Below are positions 21,809-32,215 of a stretch of DNA of 64,000 nt, piece after piece. The position numbers and the translations under genes were made by a program. A model generated the notes under the pieces. That model saw only the letters and a program-made list of their open reading frames with translations. It searched no databases and was not told the origin of the DNA. The stretch covers positions 454,644 through 518,643 of the forward strand of contig VZQC01000334.1 in NCBI GenBank assembly GCA_009823505.1, written 5' to 3'. Within the stretch, counting starts at the first letter, position 1; every line of letters begins with the position of its first letter. The DNA is from Rhizomys pruinosus (lineage: Eukaryota; Chordata; Mammalia; Rodentia; Spalacidae).

Positions 21809-21852
<44 letters not shown>
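21809..21852. repeat. (CA)n microsatellite
   Basis: About 22 uninterrupted CA units. Confidence 0.97.
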
Positions 21853-21854
<2 letters not shown>

Positions 21855-21985
21855 AAGGCTATGAGTGCCATCCCTAGAACCCACATAAAGGTGAAAGGAG
21901 AGAACCAACCTCACTAAGCTGTCCTCTAACCTCCACACACATGTGTCATGGCATTATTTATGCACACACAATAATAATAATAATG
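21853..21985 (+). mobile_element. B3-like SINE fragment
   Basis: 'gagtgccatccctagaaccc', 'gagagaaccaacctcactaa' and 'ctgtcctctaacctccacac' match the 3' half of the copy at 8478. The head is missing, replaced by the CA tract. Confidence 0.7.
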
Positions 21986-22003
21986 ATAATAATAATAATT
22001 TTT
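21970..22003. repeat. (AAT)n microsatellite
   Basis: AAT units with one GAT interruption, in the tail of the SINE fragment. Confidence 0.9.
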
Positions 22004-22004
22004 A

Positions 22005-22561
22005 TTAAAAATGAAATATCAGCAGTTAGTTATTTTGAAGAAAGCTAATGATTTAGCCTTTCTAAAAGGAAGGAAAGGAAAGCAGCTAGCCCTGAAGTTA
22101 GAGGCTGTCAGGACGTGAGCTGTGCAGACAAAGCTCTGGGGGTTCAGAAAGCTGTGCCGGCTCACCTAGGCATCTACATGCACAAGTGACAGAGCCCAGG
22201 CTTCCCCGCAGCCAGGTAGCACTCCCATTACTTGCTCCACGGTGACAGGGTTCACGTCTGAGATGTTTAATTTCAAGGCCAGAGTTCAGTGTTGCCTCAT
22301 TTTTCAGCCACCCAAAAGGCAATTTTCCAGGCAAATGAATCTAAGCATTTGGGAAATGAAATGTTTCCGAAATAAATTGCTCTCCCCTACCATCTTCCTA
22401 AACCAAGAATACTGAACAGGCAGAGCAATGTCCCCAGAGGTGTATGCTTCCTGACTTATCATGTGCTACTTTTCGTGGTATGAGGGGCTTTGCAGATGCG
22501 ATGAAGTTAAGTTCCTGAGGGGGGAGTTAACGCTGGGTTATCTGGGTAGGCTGGAGCTCAT
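22005..22561. other. Unassigned sequence, no gene seen
   Basis: No repeat or domain recognised. A 78-codon minus frame is unsupported. Confidence 0.4.
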
Positions 22562-22576
22562 CACGGGACTTTTCCT

Positions 22577-22578
22577 TT

Positions 22579-22621
<43 letters not shown>

Positions 22622-22835
22622 TTTGTATGAATGTACTGTCTGCATGCAAGTGTGTGCACCCGTGTTGTGCAATGCAGTGGAGGTCAGAATAGGGTGTCGG
22701 ATTCCCTTGGAACTGGAGTTCTCCTGGAACTGGAGTTACAGACGGTTCTCAGCCGCCATGTGGGTGCTAGGGATGGAACTCGGGTCCTCTGCAAGAGCAG
22801 TCAGCACTCTTAACCACTAGGCCATCTCTCCAGCC
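22577..22835 (-). mobile_element. Young B2 SINE, antisense, with TSD and (ATTT)n tail
   Basis: Flanked by cacgggacttttcct (22562-22576 and 22836-22850). The tail is about 12 ATTT units on the plus strand. It carries the doubled 'ggaactggagttctcct' segment (22709-22742) shared with the copies at 8941 and 45711. Confidence 0.96.
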
Positions 22836-23109
22836 CACGGGACTTTTCCTAAGTGGGACATAGTTAGATCAGAGTATGAGAAAGCAACAGAATAACTTGC
22901 CCTCCAGAGGCAAAAACAGAAGGATGTGGGCCAGAACAGGCCCAAGCTGAGATTAAAACATGGGCCAAAGAAAGGGGGAAGTGGCAAAAAAAAAAAATCG
23001 TTAAAGGCAAAGGACATGCCATGCAAAGGTATGAAACCTGGAAAGCAGGAGGCTAATTCAAGGAACTGATTCAGACGACCAATGGGGCTGCATGGAAGGA
23101 GCAAAGGGC

Positions 23110-23872
23110 ATGCAAGAGAGTGGGCTGGGTCCACGTGAGACAGGGATGAGAGTGGGCTGGGTCCTGGTGAGGCAGGGATGAGAGTGGGCTGGGTCCAGGT
23201 GAGACAGTGATGAGAGTGGGCTGGATCCAGGTGAGACAGTGATGAGAGTGGGCTGGGTCCTGGTGAGGCAGGGATGAGAGTGGGCTGGGCCCTGCTGAGA
23301 CAGTGATGAGAGTGGGCTGGGTCCTGGTGAGGCAGTGATGAGAGTGGGCTGGGTCCAGGTGAGGCAGAGATGAGAGTGGGCTGGGTCCAGGTGAGACAGT
23401 GATGAGAGTGGGCTGGGCCCTGGTGAGGCAGTGATGAGAGTGGGCTGGGCCCTGGTGAGGCAGTGATGAGAGTGGGCTGGGTCCTGGTGAGGCAGTGATG
23501 AGAGTGGGCTGGGCCCTGGTGAGGCAGTGATGAGAGTGGGCTGGGTCCAGGTGAGGCAGTGATGAGAGTGGGCTGGGTCCAGGTGAGGCAGTGATGAGAG
23601 TGGGCTGGGTCCTGGTGAGGCAGTGATGAGAGTGGGCTGGATACTGGTGAGGCAGTGATGAGAGTGGGCTAGGTCCTGGTGAGGCAATGATGAGAGTGGG
23701 CTGGGTCCTGATGAGGCAGTGATGAGAGTGGGCTGGGCCCTGGTGAGACAGTGATGAGAGTGGGCTGGGTCCTGGTGAGGCAGTGATGAGAATGGGCTGG
23801 GTCCTGATGAGGCAGTGATGAGAGTGGGCTGGGTCCTGGTGAGGCAGTGATGAGAGTGGGCTGCATGCTGAG
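23110..23872. repeat. 32-bp minisatellite, about 24 units
   Basis: Unit gagagtgggctgggtcc plus tggtgaggcagtgat, spaced at exactly 32 bp (for example tgggctgg at 23121, 23153 and 23185). Units differ at a few sites (tcctggtgagg, tccaggtgaga, ccctggtgagg) in a mixed order. There are no unique spacers, so it is not a CRISPR array. All minus frames lack stops, which creates overlapping frames of 331 and 293 codons. Confidence 0.95.
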
Positions 23873-24754
23873 GGGAGGAAGGAGACTGTCTGCGACTCCC
23901 ATTGGTTAGCAGTTTGACAACACACCACCCTCCCACCATGGGTTAAGAGTGAAGAAGAGAAAGAACAGAAGTGGGTGAGCCATCCAGAGCCCAGGCTGGG
24001 TGACTTAATCACTGTGAGGGTGGAAAGAAGGGGACCCCAAAACTCTAGATAGCACAGTCCGTACACTCGTTAGCCGATGAGAGGGTCGAGGAAGGCAGGG
24101 TCAAGGGTGTCACTAGCGTGACTCTCATTTCCACATCTGAAGGAGAGTAATGCCATTTTCAAACAGAAAGAACATTGGGCAGAAAGATTTGATTATTTGA
24201 GACAGAAGAGGTATGGAGGACAGCCAGCTTTGGGTCTACTGCATTTAAAATCTAAACATTCACCTGAAGAGTAATGCATAAATATACATCCATGGTCCAT
24301 CTTAACAATGGAGTCTTCCAGAGTGTCATAAAGAAGAAACTGTATAAAAGCAATGGAAATATTCTCCACATGTAGGGACAACTGAAAATGGACAATAGAG
24401 TGCAGAGGCTACTGCAGCGGGCTTTTTCAAAAGTCCTTGGGTACATTCACTGACTCACACAAGCACAGAAGCAGAGAAACTTCTGAGAGAAGCTAGCAGA
24501 AGTGGTCTCTGGGAGAGGCCACAGGGCAGTGGTCTCTCCATGACTGTGCACTGTGTGAGGGTTTCAGCACATTCACACACTGTCTGTTTTACTAGATTTC
24601 AAGTAAACACATAAATTAGCTTATAAATGCATATCTTCCTTGAAGAAAAAGGAGTATGAGATCATATCAAGCAAAAGAAAAAGTGATCAATCAGACAAAT
24701 TAGAATTCCTGGGACAAAAAAGCACCTTCAACAGAATAAAGCAAGTGAACATAT
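23873..24754. other. Unassigned sequence, no gene seen
   Basis: 24190-24600 may include old L1-like pieces, not assigned. No coding evidence. Confidence 0.35.
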
Positions 24755-25140
24755 AGTTATCATGGACCTTCGTATATCATATATTGTAAAAGCAGGCAGA
24801 ATTTTAAAGCTGGACATTTGAAGATGAATTATCGATGGTAAAATCAGAACAGGAGCAAATAATCTTTCTTTTTAGTAGATACAAGATAAATCAAAAGAAA
24901 ATACATTAGATAATAAAATTTTGTTTTATTTATAGAAAATAATAAGCTTTATAAGGTACAGTCTATTCATCCTTTTCAAATAAACATGGAGAGTTTATTA
25001 AGAATTATCTTCCATGGAAACCTTTAACTGTAATAAATTCCCTATGGTAAAAAGTATCAAAGATTCATTCTCTACCCATAATGAAACAAAATTAGCAATT
25101 AATATTTAGAAATCAAGCACTTAGAAATAAGAAAAAATCT
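24755..25140 (+). mobile_element. Old L1 (L1M-like) ORF2 fragment
   Basis: 'aatggagagtttattaagaat' to 'ctctacccataatgaaacaa' and 'attagcaattaatatttaga' resemble the endonuclease-to-RT linker of old L1. Stops interrupt every frame. Confidence 0.5.
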
Positions 25141-25395
25141 CTGAGAGACTAGACTAAGTGAGAAGACAGGCTGCTTGGAGTAGGGGCAGTGACAAGGATA
25201 AGAGCAAATGTTAGAACCAGGCTCAGGACACCAATAGCCTAGAAACAGTATCTAGGACAGAGAACCATAAAAATGAACAAGCCAGATCAAAATTAAAAAG
25301 CCAAAAAAAAAAAAAAAAAAAAGCCAAATACAAGCAAGAAATCCCAAGTCAGCATTCACCAGCTGTTGGTTTCTAAGACATATGAAGGTTCCTAT

Positions 25396-25690
25396 GAACA
25401 CACACACACACACAAACACATATTTTCACACATATACATAAACATACATACACACATATATACATAAATACACAAATTATATACAAACACACATTCACAT
25501 ATATAAACACAATATGCACACGTATATGCACACATATACACAAACATACAAACACACATATTCACATACATAAACACAAGAGACACATACATATATACAT
25601 ACACAAAGGCACTCATATATATGCACACATACACGTACTCACATATACAGACATATATATACACACACAGAGACATCTTCACACACAAAT
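25396..25690. repeat. Long interrupted CA/TA microsatellite
   Basis: About 295 bp of ACAC and ATAC units with few interruptions. It ends 70 bp before the L1 insertion site. Antisense frames rich in Cys/Val/Tyr are artefacts. Confidence 0.93.
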
Positions 25691-25762
25691 GCACATGCTG
25701 AGAAGGAAAGGTGAAGCGTCGTGCTTATGTGGTTGGTTAATATTGAAGAAATATTCCTTCGA

Positions 25763-25925
25763 TAGAGGCTGTTGGTTCCTGCCAGACCAGCTGAGGCACA
25801 GGGTATGGGCAGTGTGGCCCAGCCAAGAGGATGGTGGGAGGTGAGGTTTGGATCTCTGGCTTGCCTTGCATAGAGGCTGCTGGCTCCTGACAGACCAGCT
25901 GAGATGCGGGCTAAGCAAGCAACCT
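25763..25925 (+). promoter_or_regulatory. L1 5' UTR monomer-like tandem repeats (about 1.5 units)
   Basis: 'tagaggctgttggttcctgc' at 25763 recurs as 'tagaggctgctggctcctga' at 25871, a 108-bp period, both followed by 'agaccagctgag'. Rodent L1 promoters are commonly built of tandem monomers. Their position right after the TSD supports this reading. Confidence 0.65.
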
Positions 25926-25939
25926 CCCCCACTACCAAC

Positions 25940-26530
25940 TGGAATTCCAGAGGGAGTTTCCAGTAAGCCCTACAACCAACCTAGAGGAACTGGCTGGCAT
26001 CAGAGGGAGTACAGTGCTCAGAGGGTGTCATCTGGGTTTTTACCCACCCAATTCTCATGGGACAGAAAGGGAAGTGTGAACTATACCTTGCAATATATAA
26101 TCAAAATTGAAAGCCTGAAACCTAGACAAGTCAACACTCCATAAACAAGGAAAATACAATGAAGACATCTGAAGGAATCAAGGAAAGAAATCCTTCAACA
26201 CGGTGAAGAAGCATTTGAGAGTCATATCAGAATACAGGCAAAAGGCAAACCACATGCCAAGAGCACAACAAAAGAACAATATGGGAAAAGTGCAGAATAA
26301 TCCCACACAAAAATCTATGGAGCCTGTGGAGGACTCCTACAATGGGATCTCCCTAGAGGTAGCCCAGGATACAGACTGTAGAATAACAATAAGATATATT
26401 CAAATCATAGAACTAAGGGGAGAGAATGAAAAAAACTCAGAAAGGACCTAGAGGGAGACAATGACAAACTTTGGAAAGAACTAAAAGAAGAAAACAACAC
26501 AAACTCCAGAAAGAGCTAGGAGAAAATTAC
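25940..26530 (+). pseudogene. L1 ORF1-like remnant
   Basis: Lysine- and glutamate-rich, coiled-coil-like coding remnants are broken by stops, for example the frame at 26203-26451 and the LRKDLEGDNDKLWKELKEEN stretch near 26430-26490. Position between monomers and ORF2 fits ORF1, the RNA-binding chaperone of L1. I see no intact RRM-type core, so the assignment rests mainly on position. Confidence 0.45.
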
Positions 26531-26542
26531 AAACTTTACAAA

Positions 26543-27168
26543 AATCAACTCCAAATGGATCAAAGACCTTAATGTGAAACCCAAAACTCTGAAGGTGATA
26601 GAAGAAAAAGTTGGCAGCAACTTACAAGACATAGGTGTAGGAAAAGATTTTCTAAATCAGACAGCAGCTGCACAGGAAAAAAGGTTGACAATTGACAAGT
26701 GGGACCTCATTGAACTCAGAAGTTTCTGTACAGCAAAAGAAACAATTGGGGAAGTGCAGAGAAAACCCACAGAGTGGGAGGAAACCTTCACTGCTGATAC
26801 ATCTGAAAGAGCATTAACTTCCAGAATATATAAACTACTCAAAAAACAAAGAACGAAGAAAACAAATGATTCACTCAAAAGATGGAGTAAAGAGCTGAAG
26901 AAAGACTTCACAAGTGAGGAAATAGAGATGGCTGAGAAACATCTTAAAAAATGTTCAACATTGCTAATAATTAAGGAAATGCAAATTAAAACCACTTTAA
27001 GATATCATCTCACTCTGATAAGGCTGGCTAGGATCAAGAAAACAAATGATACCAAATGCTGGAGAGGTTGTAGGGAAAGGGGAACATTCATCCACTGCTG
27101 GTGGGAATGCAAACTTGTACAACCACTATGGAAAGCAGTGTGGCAACACTTAAAAGACTCAAAATGAG
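26543..27168 (+). pseudogene. L1 ORF2 C-terminal fragment
   Basis: A 197-codon open frame (26574-27167) corresponds to the end of L1 ORF2, downstream of the reverse transcriptase. A Cys-rich motif CX3CX7HX4C is intact at residues 162-179 (about 27057-27110), followed by [11 protein letters not shown]. It starts at an internal methionine because the upstream endonuclease and RT regions are absent. ORF2 normally nicks the target and copies L1 RNA. This piece has neither catalytic part. The frame stops at 27165 and matching 3' text continues. Confidence 0.85.
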
Positions 27169-27197
27169 CCTACCACCTGACCCAGCCATACCACTTC

Positions 27198-27285
27198 TGA
27201 GTATATATATATATATATNACCACTCCTGTATAGATATATATATATATATATATAGATATATATAGATATATATATATATCCACA
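27198..27285. repeat. (AT)n microsatellite with an unresolved base
   Basis: Two AT tracts separated by 'naccactcctgtatag', a partial copy of the preceding 'accacttctgagtata'. The single N is at 27219. Confidence 0.93.
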
Positions 27286-27784
27286 AGACTCATCCTACCA
27301 CAAAGATACATGTACAGCCATTTTTATTGCAGCTCTCTTCACAATAGCAAAGAGCTGGAACCAACTCAAGTGCCCCTCAACCAAGGAGGGGATAGAGAAA
27401 ATATGGTGCATCTACACAATGGAGTTCTATACAGTGGTAAAGAAAGATGACATCATGAAATTTGCAGGTAAATGGATGGAACCAGAAGATATTATGTTAA
27501 GTGAAGTCCCCCCCCAATATAAACAAAAGATGAATGGTATCCCTCATCTGTGGATACTAGTACCAAGTACCTAGTTGTAAGGCAAACTGAGCAACATTAA
27601 TGTTCTATTCCTTGGGATCTGAAAACAGCTGTGCTCTTTTATTGTGAATACCTAGACAGGTTCTAGAACTAACCTACCATTTATTTTCAGACTTTGGATT
27701 TTTGGTATATGATGGTGGATATGTATGCATCTTTTAGAGTAATATAAAATTAAAATGGAAAAATGTGAATCAAGAAATATGATA

Positions 27785-28952
27785 TGGGGATAACATGTAG
27801 TTTGTTTTCAAAATATACAATTTTAATATAGGTGTGATGTATCAGGCTGGTGTAATTTAGTCTTTCTGGGTGCTTAATGACAATACTTAATGCCCATACC
27901 AATTTGGCCAAGGGACCTAAGGGGTAACTTTGTTCCTTGCCCTCAGAGGTCAACTAAGTCTTAGGGGACTATGCATAGGGGCATCTCTTGAAATGTCCTG
28001 CAAATGTGAGTCATCAGTCTTCCTGTTCAAGGAGGTCTTGGATATCCACTAATGGAACTTCAGCCAGTGTCCAGTCTATAAAGAGGAAAAATCTTCTCAT
28101 GCTTCAAAAAGGGAAGCCTGGTCAAATAAGACCTGATTTTGTCTTTGAGTGGATGGAACTGATAAATCAAGAGCTGAAAGGATCCAGGGGCTCTCACCCA
28201 CCCTCCCCCAGAAAAAGAAAACCTGAGAGACCTCTGAGGACCAGATCCTCAACTGACCTTAAGAAAGCAAAAACCTTGGTTAATCTGGGCTAACTGTGGC
28301 CTTAAGCATCCAAAAGGAAAGTAAAACCAGAAATAAATAATCAGTAAGGCCTGAGAAATTGTACTTCAGATATAAAACTTGAGATCTTAGTAAAAAGCCA
28401 AAAGGAAAAAGAGAGAGCACTGTTGTTTAGCCTGTCTTCAATACTTACTGGCAAGTGCATCTACTCTGTGGCTGCCACTGCTTTTTGCCATTCTTCAAAG
28501 ACATGAGACACAGCTTTTTAACCCTCCAATATGAACTGAAGACTCATGTCTCTCCAAGAATCCTCCAAACCTTCAATGCCAAGATGGGGACTACTGAGCT
28601 ATCCAGCTTGTGGACTGAGCAGCTACTGGGATTTCAGCCTCGTCAGAGTATAGACTGCCATTGTTGAACCACCCAGGCTGTATTGTGGAGGCCAGTACAG
28701 GAAGATTAAGACAGGACATGTGATTACTGACCTCATTTGGGGGACCATGGGAGGAAAAGACCCCAGTGTGGAGCACAAGGGCAAGATTGGTGGTTGTTTG
28801 GGCTTGCCAAGGAGGATCCTTCAAACAATTCCTTAAGGAAAACATGACATCTTTTAGGGAAAAAAAAGAAAAAAATCCTCCAATTCAGGTGATATGTGTC
28901 TGTCTGTCTGTATGTATGTATATATTTATGCATATATATAATTATGTATATG

Positions 28953-29010
<58 letters not shown>

Positions 29011-29047
29011 CAATACAAGTTAGAGAGAACAACAACAACAACAAAAG
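27785..29047 (+). mobile_element. Unrecognised repeat block inside the L1 3' UTR
   Basis: Compared with the L1 at 31247-32639, this L1 has about 1.25 kb of extra sequence between 'aaaatgtgaatcaag' and 'gaaagactcagataaagatg'. Its last 500 bp recur at 42950-43440, there partly inverted, so it is a dispersed repeat. It ends in TA and GA microsatellites, then 'gcaatacaagttagagagaac' and an (AAC)n/A tail. Longest frame: 101 codons at 27988-28293, basic, with no domain I know. Family unknown: a non-autonomous retroelement or a variant L1 3' UTR. Confidence 0.65.
28905..29010. repeat. Compound (TGTA)n-(TA)n-(GA)n microsatellite
   Basis: Runs of TGTC/TGTA, then TA (28952-28970), then about 19 GA units (28970-29008), at the 3' part of the unrecognised block. 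Confidence 0.95.
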
Positions 29048-29217
29048 AACTGGAAAAAAATCTGGAAAGACTCAGATAAAGATGCAAGACATGTATGACA
29101 GAGTGTAGGGATTCAGGTGGGTGGGGGGCATGGAAAGAGAAGTGACTCTAAATTCGATTGAGAAATTATGTATGATGTACAGAAAAAGCTTAATAACAAT
29201 AAAAAATAAATTAAAAA

Positions 29218-29644
29218 AAGAAATATTCCTTCTTTGTAAATCAGCAATGCTGCATGTTTGCATGTGAAAGCTCTGAAACATGTTAGATTTAACTGTATTA
29301 GGCATATGACAACAATGTCTTGTTACTGTGGAAGGACAAACCGAAATAGTTTTATGGCAATAAATTCATCAGTATATATCTAAAAATAGAAGTTAATTAA
29401 CAATCTGGTTTCTGAGTAACTCTTCTAAGTGTACAAGTGCCCAGATGAAATGATGGTCCCATGAATTATTTTGATGATGAATGTTGAAAACTCCTAAACA
29501 AGTGGCCATATCAGATCAGCTGAAGTCATTCTCATAAGAGCATCCTACATGGTCATTTGATCTTGTTGAAGACCCTGCTCAGGCAAAAGAGGCAGCTTAC
29601 AAACACAATGCACATCATCCATTTTTATTAAATACTTCTACTTT
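29218..29644. other. Spacer between two L1 insertions, no gene seen
   Basis: About 430 bp of AT-rich, apparently unique sequence. It is the original target DNA. Confidence 0.5.
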
Positions 29645-29658
29645 AAAAAATAACTTCC

Positions 29659-31246
29659 ATTGAGGTTTTTTTGCCCCTTTGTCAAATACAAGGTATGAAA
29701 TTATATGAGCTCAAATTTGGATCTTCAATTTTGTTCCATTTATCAACGGGTCTGTTTTTCTGCCAGTACCAAGGCTGTCTTTATGACTATGACCCTGTAA
29801 TATAGCTTGAAGTCTGGTAGAGCAATCCCCCCTGTATTGCATTTTTCACTCAGGGTTGCTTTAGCTATTCAGGGTCTTTTGTTTTTCCATATGAATTTAC
29901 AGATTTTTTTCCAAGTCTGTGAAGAAGCTCATGGGGATTTTGATTACGATTGCATTGAATCTGTATATCAATTTGGGTAAAATAGACGTTTTTACTCTAT
30001 TAATTTTTCCAATCCATGAGCATGGGAGATCCTCCCATATTTGATGTCATTTTCAATCTCCTTCTTCCGGGGCTTAAAGTTTTTGTTGTAGAGATCTTTG
30101 GCATCTTTAGTTAGGTTTATTCCCAGGTATCTTATTATTTTTGAGGCTATTGTGAGTGGGAAGGTCTTCTTATATTCCTTCTCTACTTGTTTATTGTTGG
30201 TGTAAAGAAAGGCTACTGAATTTTCCAGTTTAATTTTGTATCCTGCCACTTTACTGAAACTCTTAATTGTTTCTAGAAGTTTTCTGGTGGAGTTTTTAGC
30301 ATCTCTTAGGTAAACTATCAAATCATCTGCAAAAAGGGATAGCTTAACTTCTTTTCTGATTTGTACTCCTTTAATTTCCTTCTCCTGGCTTATTGCCCTA
30401 GCAAGCATTTCAAGCACTATGTTGAAGAGGAGTGGCATAAGAAGCAGCCTTGCCTGGTTCCCACCTTTAAGGGAAATGGTTCCAATTTTTCTCCATTTAA
30501 GATGATGCTGGCAGTGGGTTTGCTGTATATGGCTTTGATCAAGTTGAGGAATGTTCCCTTCAGTCCTATTCCAAGACTTTAAACATGAAGGGATGTTGGA
30601 TCTTGTCAAAGGCTTTTTTCTGCATCAATTGAGATGAGTATGTGGTTTTTGTCTTTCAGTCCATTTATGTGTTTTATGATATTTATTGATTTACATATGT
30701 TGAACCATCCATGCATCTCTGGTATGAATCCAACTTGGTCATGATGGATGATCTTTTTGATGTGGGTCTGTATGCAGTTTGCAAGTATTTTGTTGAGAAT
30801 TTTTGCATCTATGTTCATTGGTGAAATGGGTCTATAGCTTTCTTTTTTGGTTGTATCTTTGCCTGGTTTTGGTAATAGGGTGATGTGGGCTTCATAGAAG
30901 GAATTTGGGAGAATTCCCTCTGTTCGTATCCTTCTGAACAGACTGAGCAGTAATGGTTGTAGAACCTTTCTAAATTTTTTATAGAATTCTGCTGTGAATC
31001 CATCTGGGCCAGGGCTATTTTTAGTTGGGTTTTTTTTTTATTACATCCTCAATTTTCTCAAATATTATGGGTCTGTTTAAACAGTCAATCTCTTCTTTAT
31101 TAAGCTTTTTTTGGTTCCCAGGATTTCAAATATTCATCTATTTCTCTTAGGTTTTCAAATTTAGCAGAGTATAGGTTTTTGAAGTATTCCCATATGATTG
31201 TCTGGATCTTTACTTTCTCTGTTGTAATGTTTCCCCTTTCATCATG
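29659..31246 (-). pseudogene. L1 ORF2 reverse transcriptase segment (inverted part)
   Basis: The 205-codon minus frame 29992-30609 holds the RT palm: [14 protein letters not shown] at residues 60-73 and the catalytic FADD at residues 93-96 (30322-30333), followed by LIVYL. FTIASK-like text (here LTIASK) and YLGINLTKD follow downstream as in L1 ORF2. Further RT fingers remnants lie at 30606-31003 in other frames, separated by frameshifts. In an intact L1 this domain copies the element's RNA at the nicked target. Here it is broken and cut off from its own 3' end. Confidence 0.9.
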
Positions 31247-32215
31247 AATAATGGAGGAAAGATAGCATCTTTAGCAAAAGGTGCTGGCAAAACTGGATCG
31301 CCATTTGTAGAAGAACAAAATTAAACCCCTACCTCTCACCCTATACAAAAATCAATTTCAAGTGTTGATTTCAAAGTGAAACCTGAAACCCTGAAGGTGA
31401 GCGAAGAAAATGTTGGCACCAACCTACAGGACATAGGTGTAGGAAAAGACTTTCTAAATCAGACAGCAGCTGCACAGGAAATAAGGTCAACAGTTGACAA
31501 ATGGGACCTCATCAAACTCAAAAGCTTCTGTACAGCAAAAGAAACAATCAAGGAGGTGAAGAGAAAACCCACAGAGTGGAGGAAATCTTCACCAGTGATT
31601 TGTCTGACAGAGCATTAATGTCAAGAATATAGAGACTACTCAAAAAACAAAGAAGAAAATAAATGACCTACTCAAAAGATGGAGTAAAGAGCTGAACAGA
31701 GACTTTACCAGTGAGGAACTAAAGATGGCTGAGAAACATCTTAAAAAGTGTTCAACATCCTTAATAATTAAGGAAATGCAAATTAAAACCACTCTCAGAT
31801 ATCATCTCACTCCAATACAACTGGCTAAGATCAAGAACACAAAAGACACCAAATGCTGGAGAAGTTGTGGGGAAAGGGGAACACTCATCCACTGCTGGTG
31901 GGAATGTAAACTTGTACAGCCATATGGAAAGCAGTGTGGAGAACACTTAAAAGACTCAAAATGAGCCTACCACCCGACCCAGTCATACCACTCCTGGGTA
32001 CATACCCACAAGACTCATCCTACCGCAAAGATACATGCACATCCATGTTTATTGCAGCTCTCTTCGCAAGAGCTGGAACCAACCCAAATGCCCCTCAACT
32101 GATGAGTGGATGACAAAAATGTGGTACATTTACACAATGGAGTACTACTCAGTGGTAAAGAAAGATGACATCATGAACTTCAAAGTAAATGGATGGAACT
32201 TGAAGCCTTTATGCT
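31247..32215 (+). pseudogene. L1 ORF2 C-terminal segment (sense part)
   Basis: Frames 31376-31618 and 31725-31964 together cover the last third of ORF2, with the motif CX3CX7HX4C present near 31852-31908. A one-base deletion follows the motif (QPYGKQ where the sister copy has QPLWKA). A later frame (32035-32217) carries the terminal NQPKCPSTDEW and MWYIYTMEYYSVVK text. At least two frameshifts. Confidence 0.88.

Larger units (their letters stand above)
25761..29217 (+). mobile_element. L1 LINE, 5'-complete but internally deleted, with a foreign block in its 3' UTR
   Basis: Flanked by aagaaatattccttc (25746-25760 and 29218-29232), with an A-rich tail before the right copy. The order is: 5' monomer-like repeats (25763-25925), a broken ORF1-like stretch (about 25940-26530), the last 200 codons of ORF2 (26543-27168), a 3' UTR, a 1.25-kb block absent from the sister L1 (27785-29047), then the 3' UTR end. 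Most of ORF2 (endonuclease and RT) is missing. One TSD around everything means the block was either present when it inserted or came in later. Confidence 0.88.

Noticed and set aside
23110..23872. CRISPR-like array (32-bp repeats)
   Set aside because: Repeats are contiguous with no unique spacers, there are no cas genes, and the host is a mammal.
23058..24066. Long minus-strand proteins of 331 and 293 residues
   Set aside because: They are translations of a 32-bp tandem repeat without stop codons. All frames stay open, and no start context, domain or flanking gene supports them.
27988..28293. 101-codon basic protein as an accessory gene of the unknown repeat
   Set aside because: The 42950-43440 copy does not extend over this part, so conservation cannot be judged and no domain is seen.
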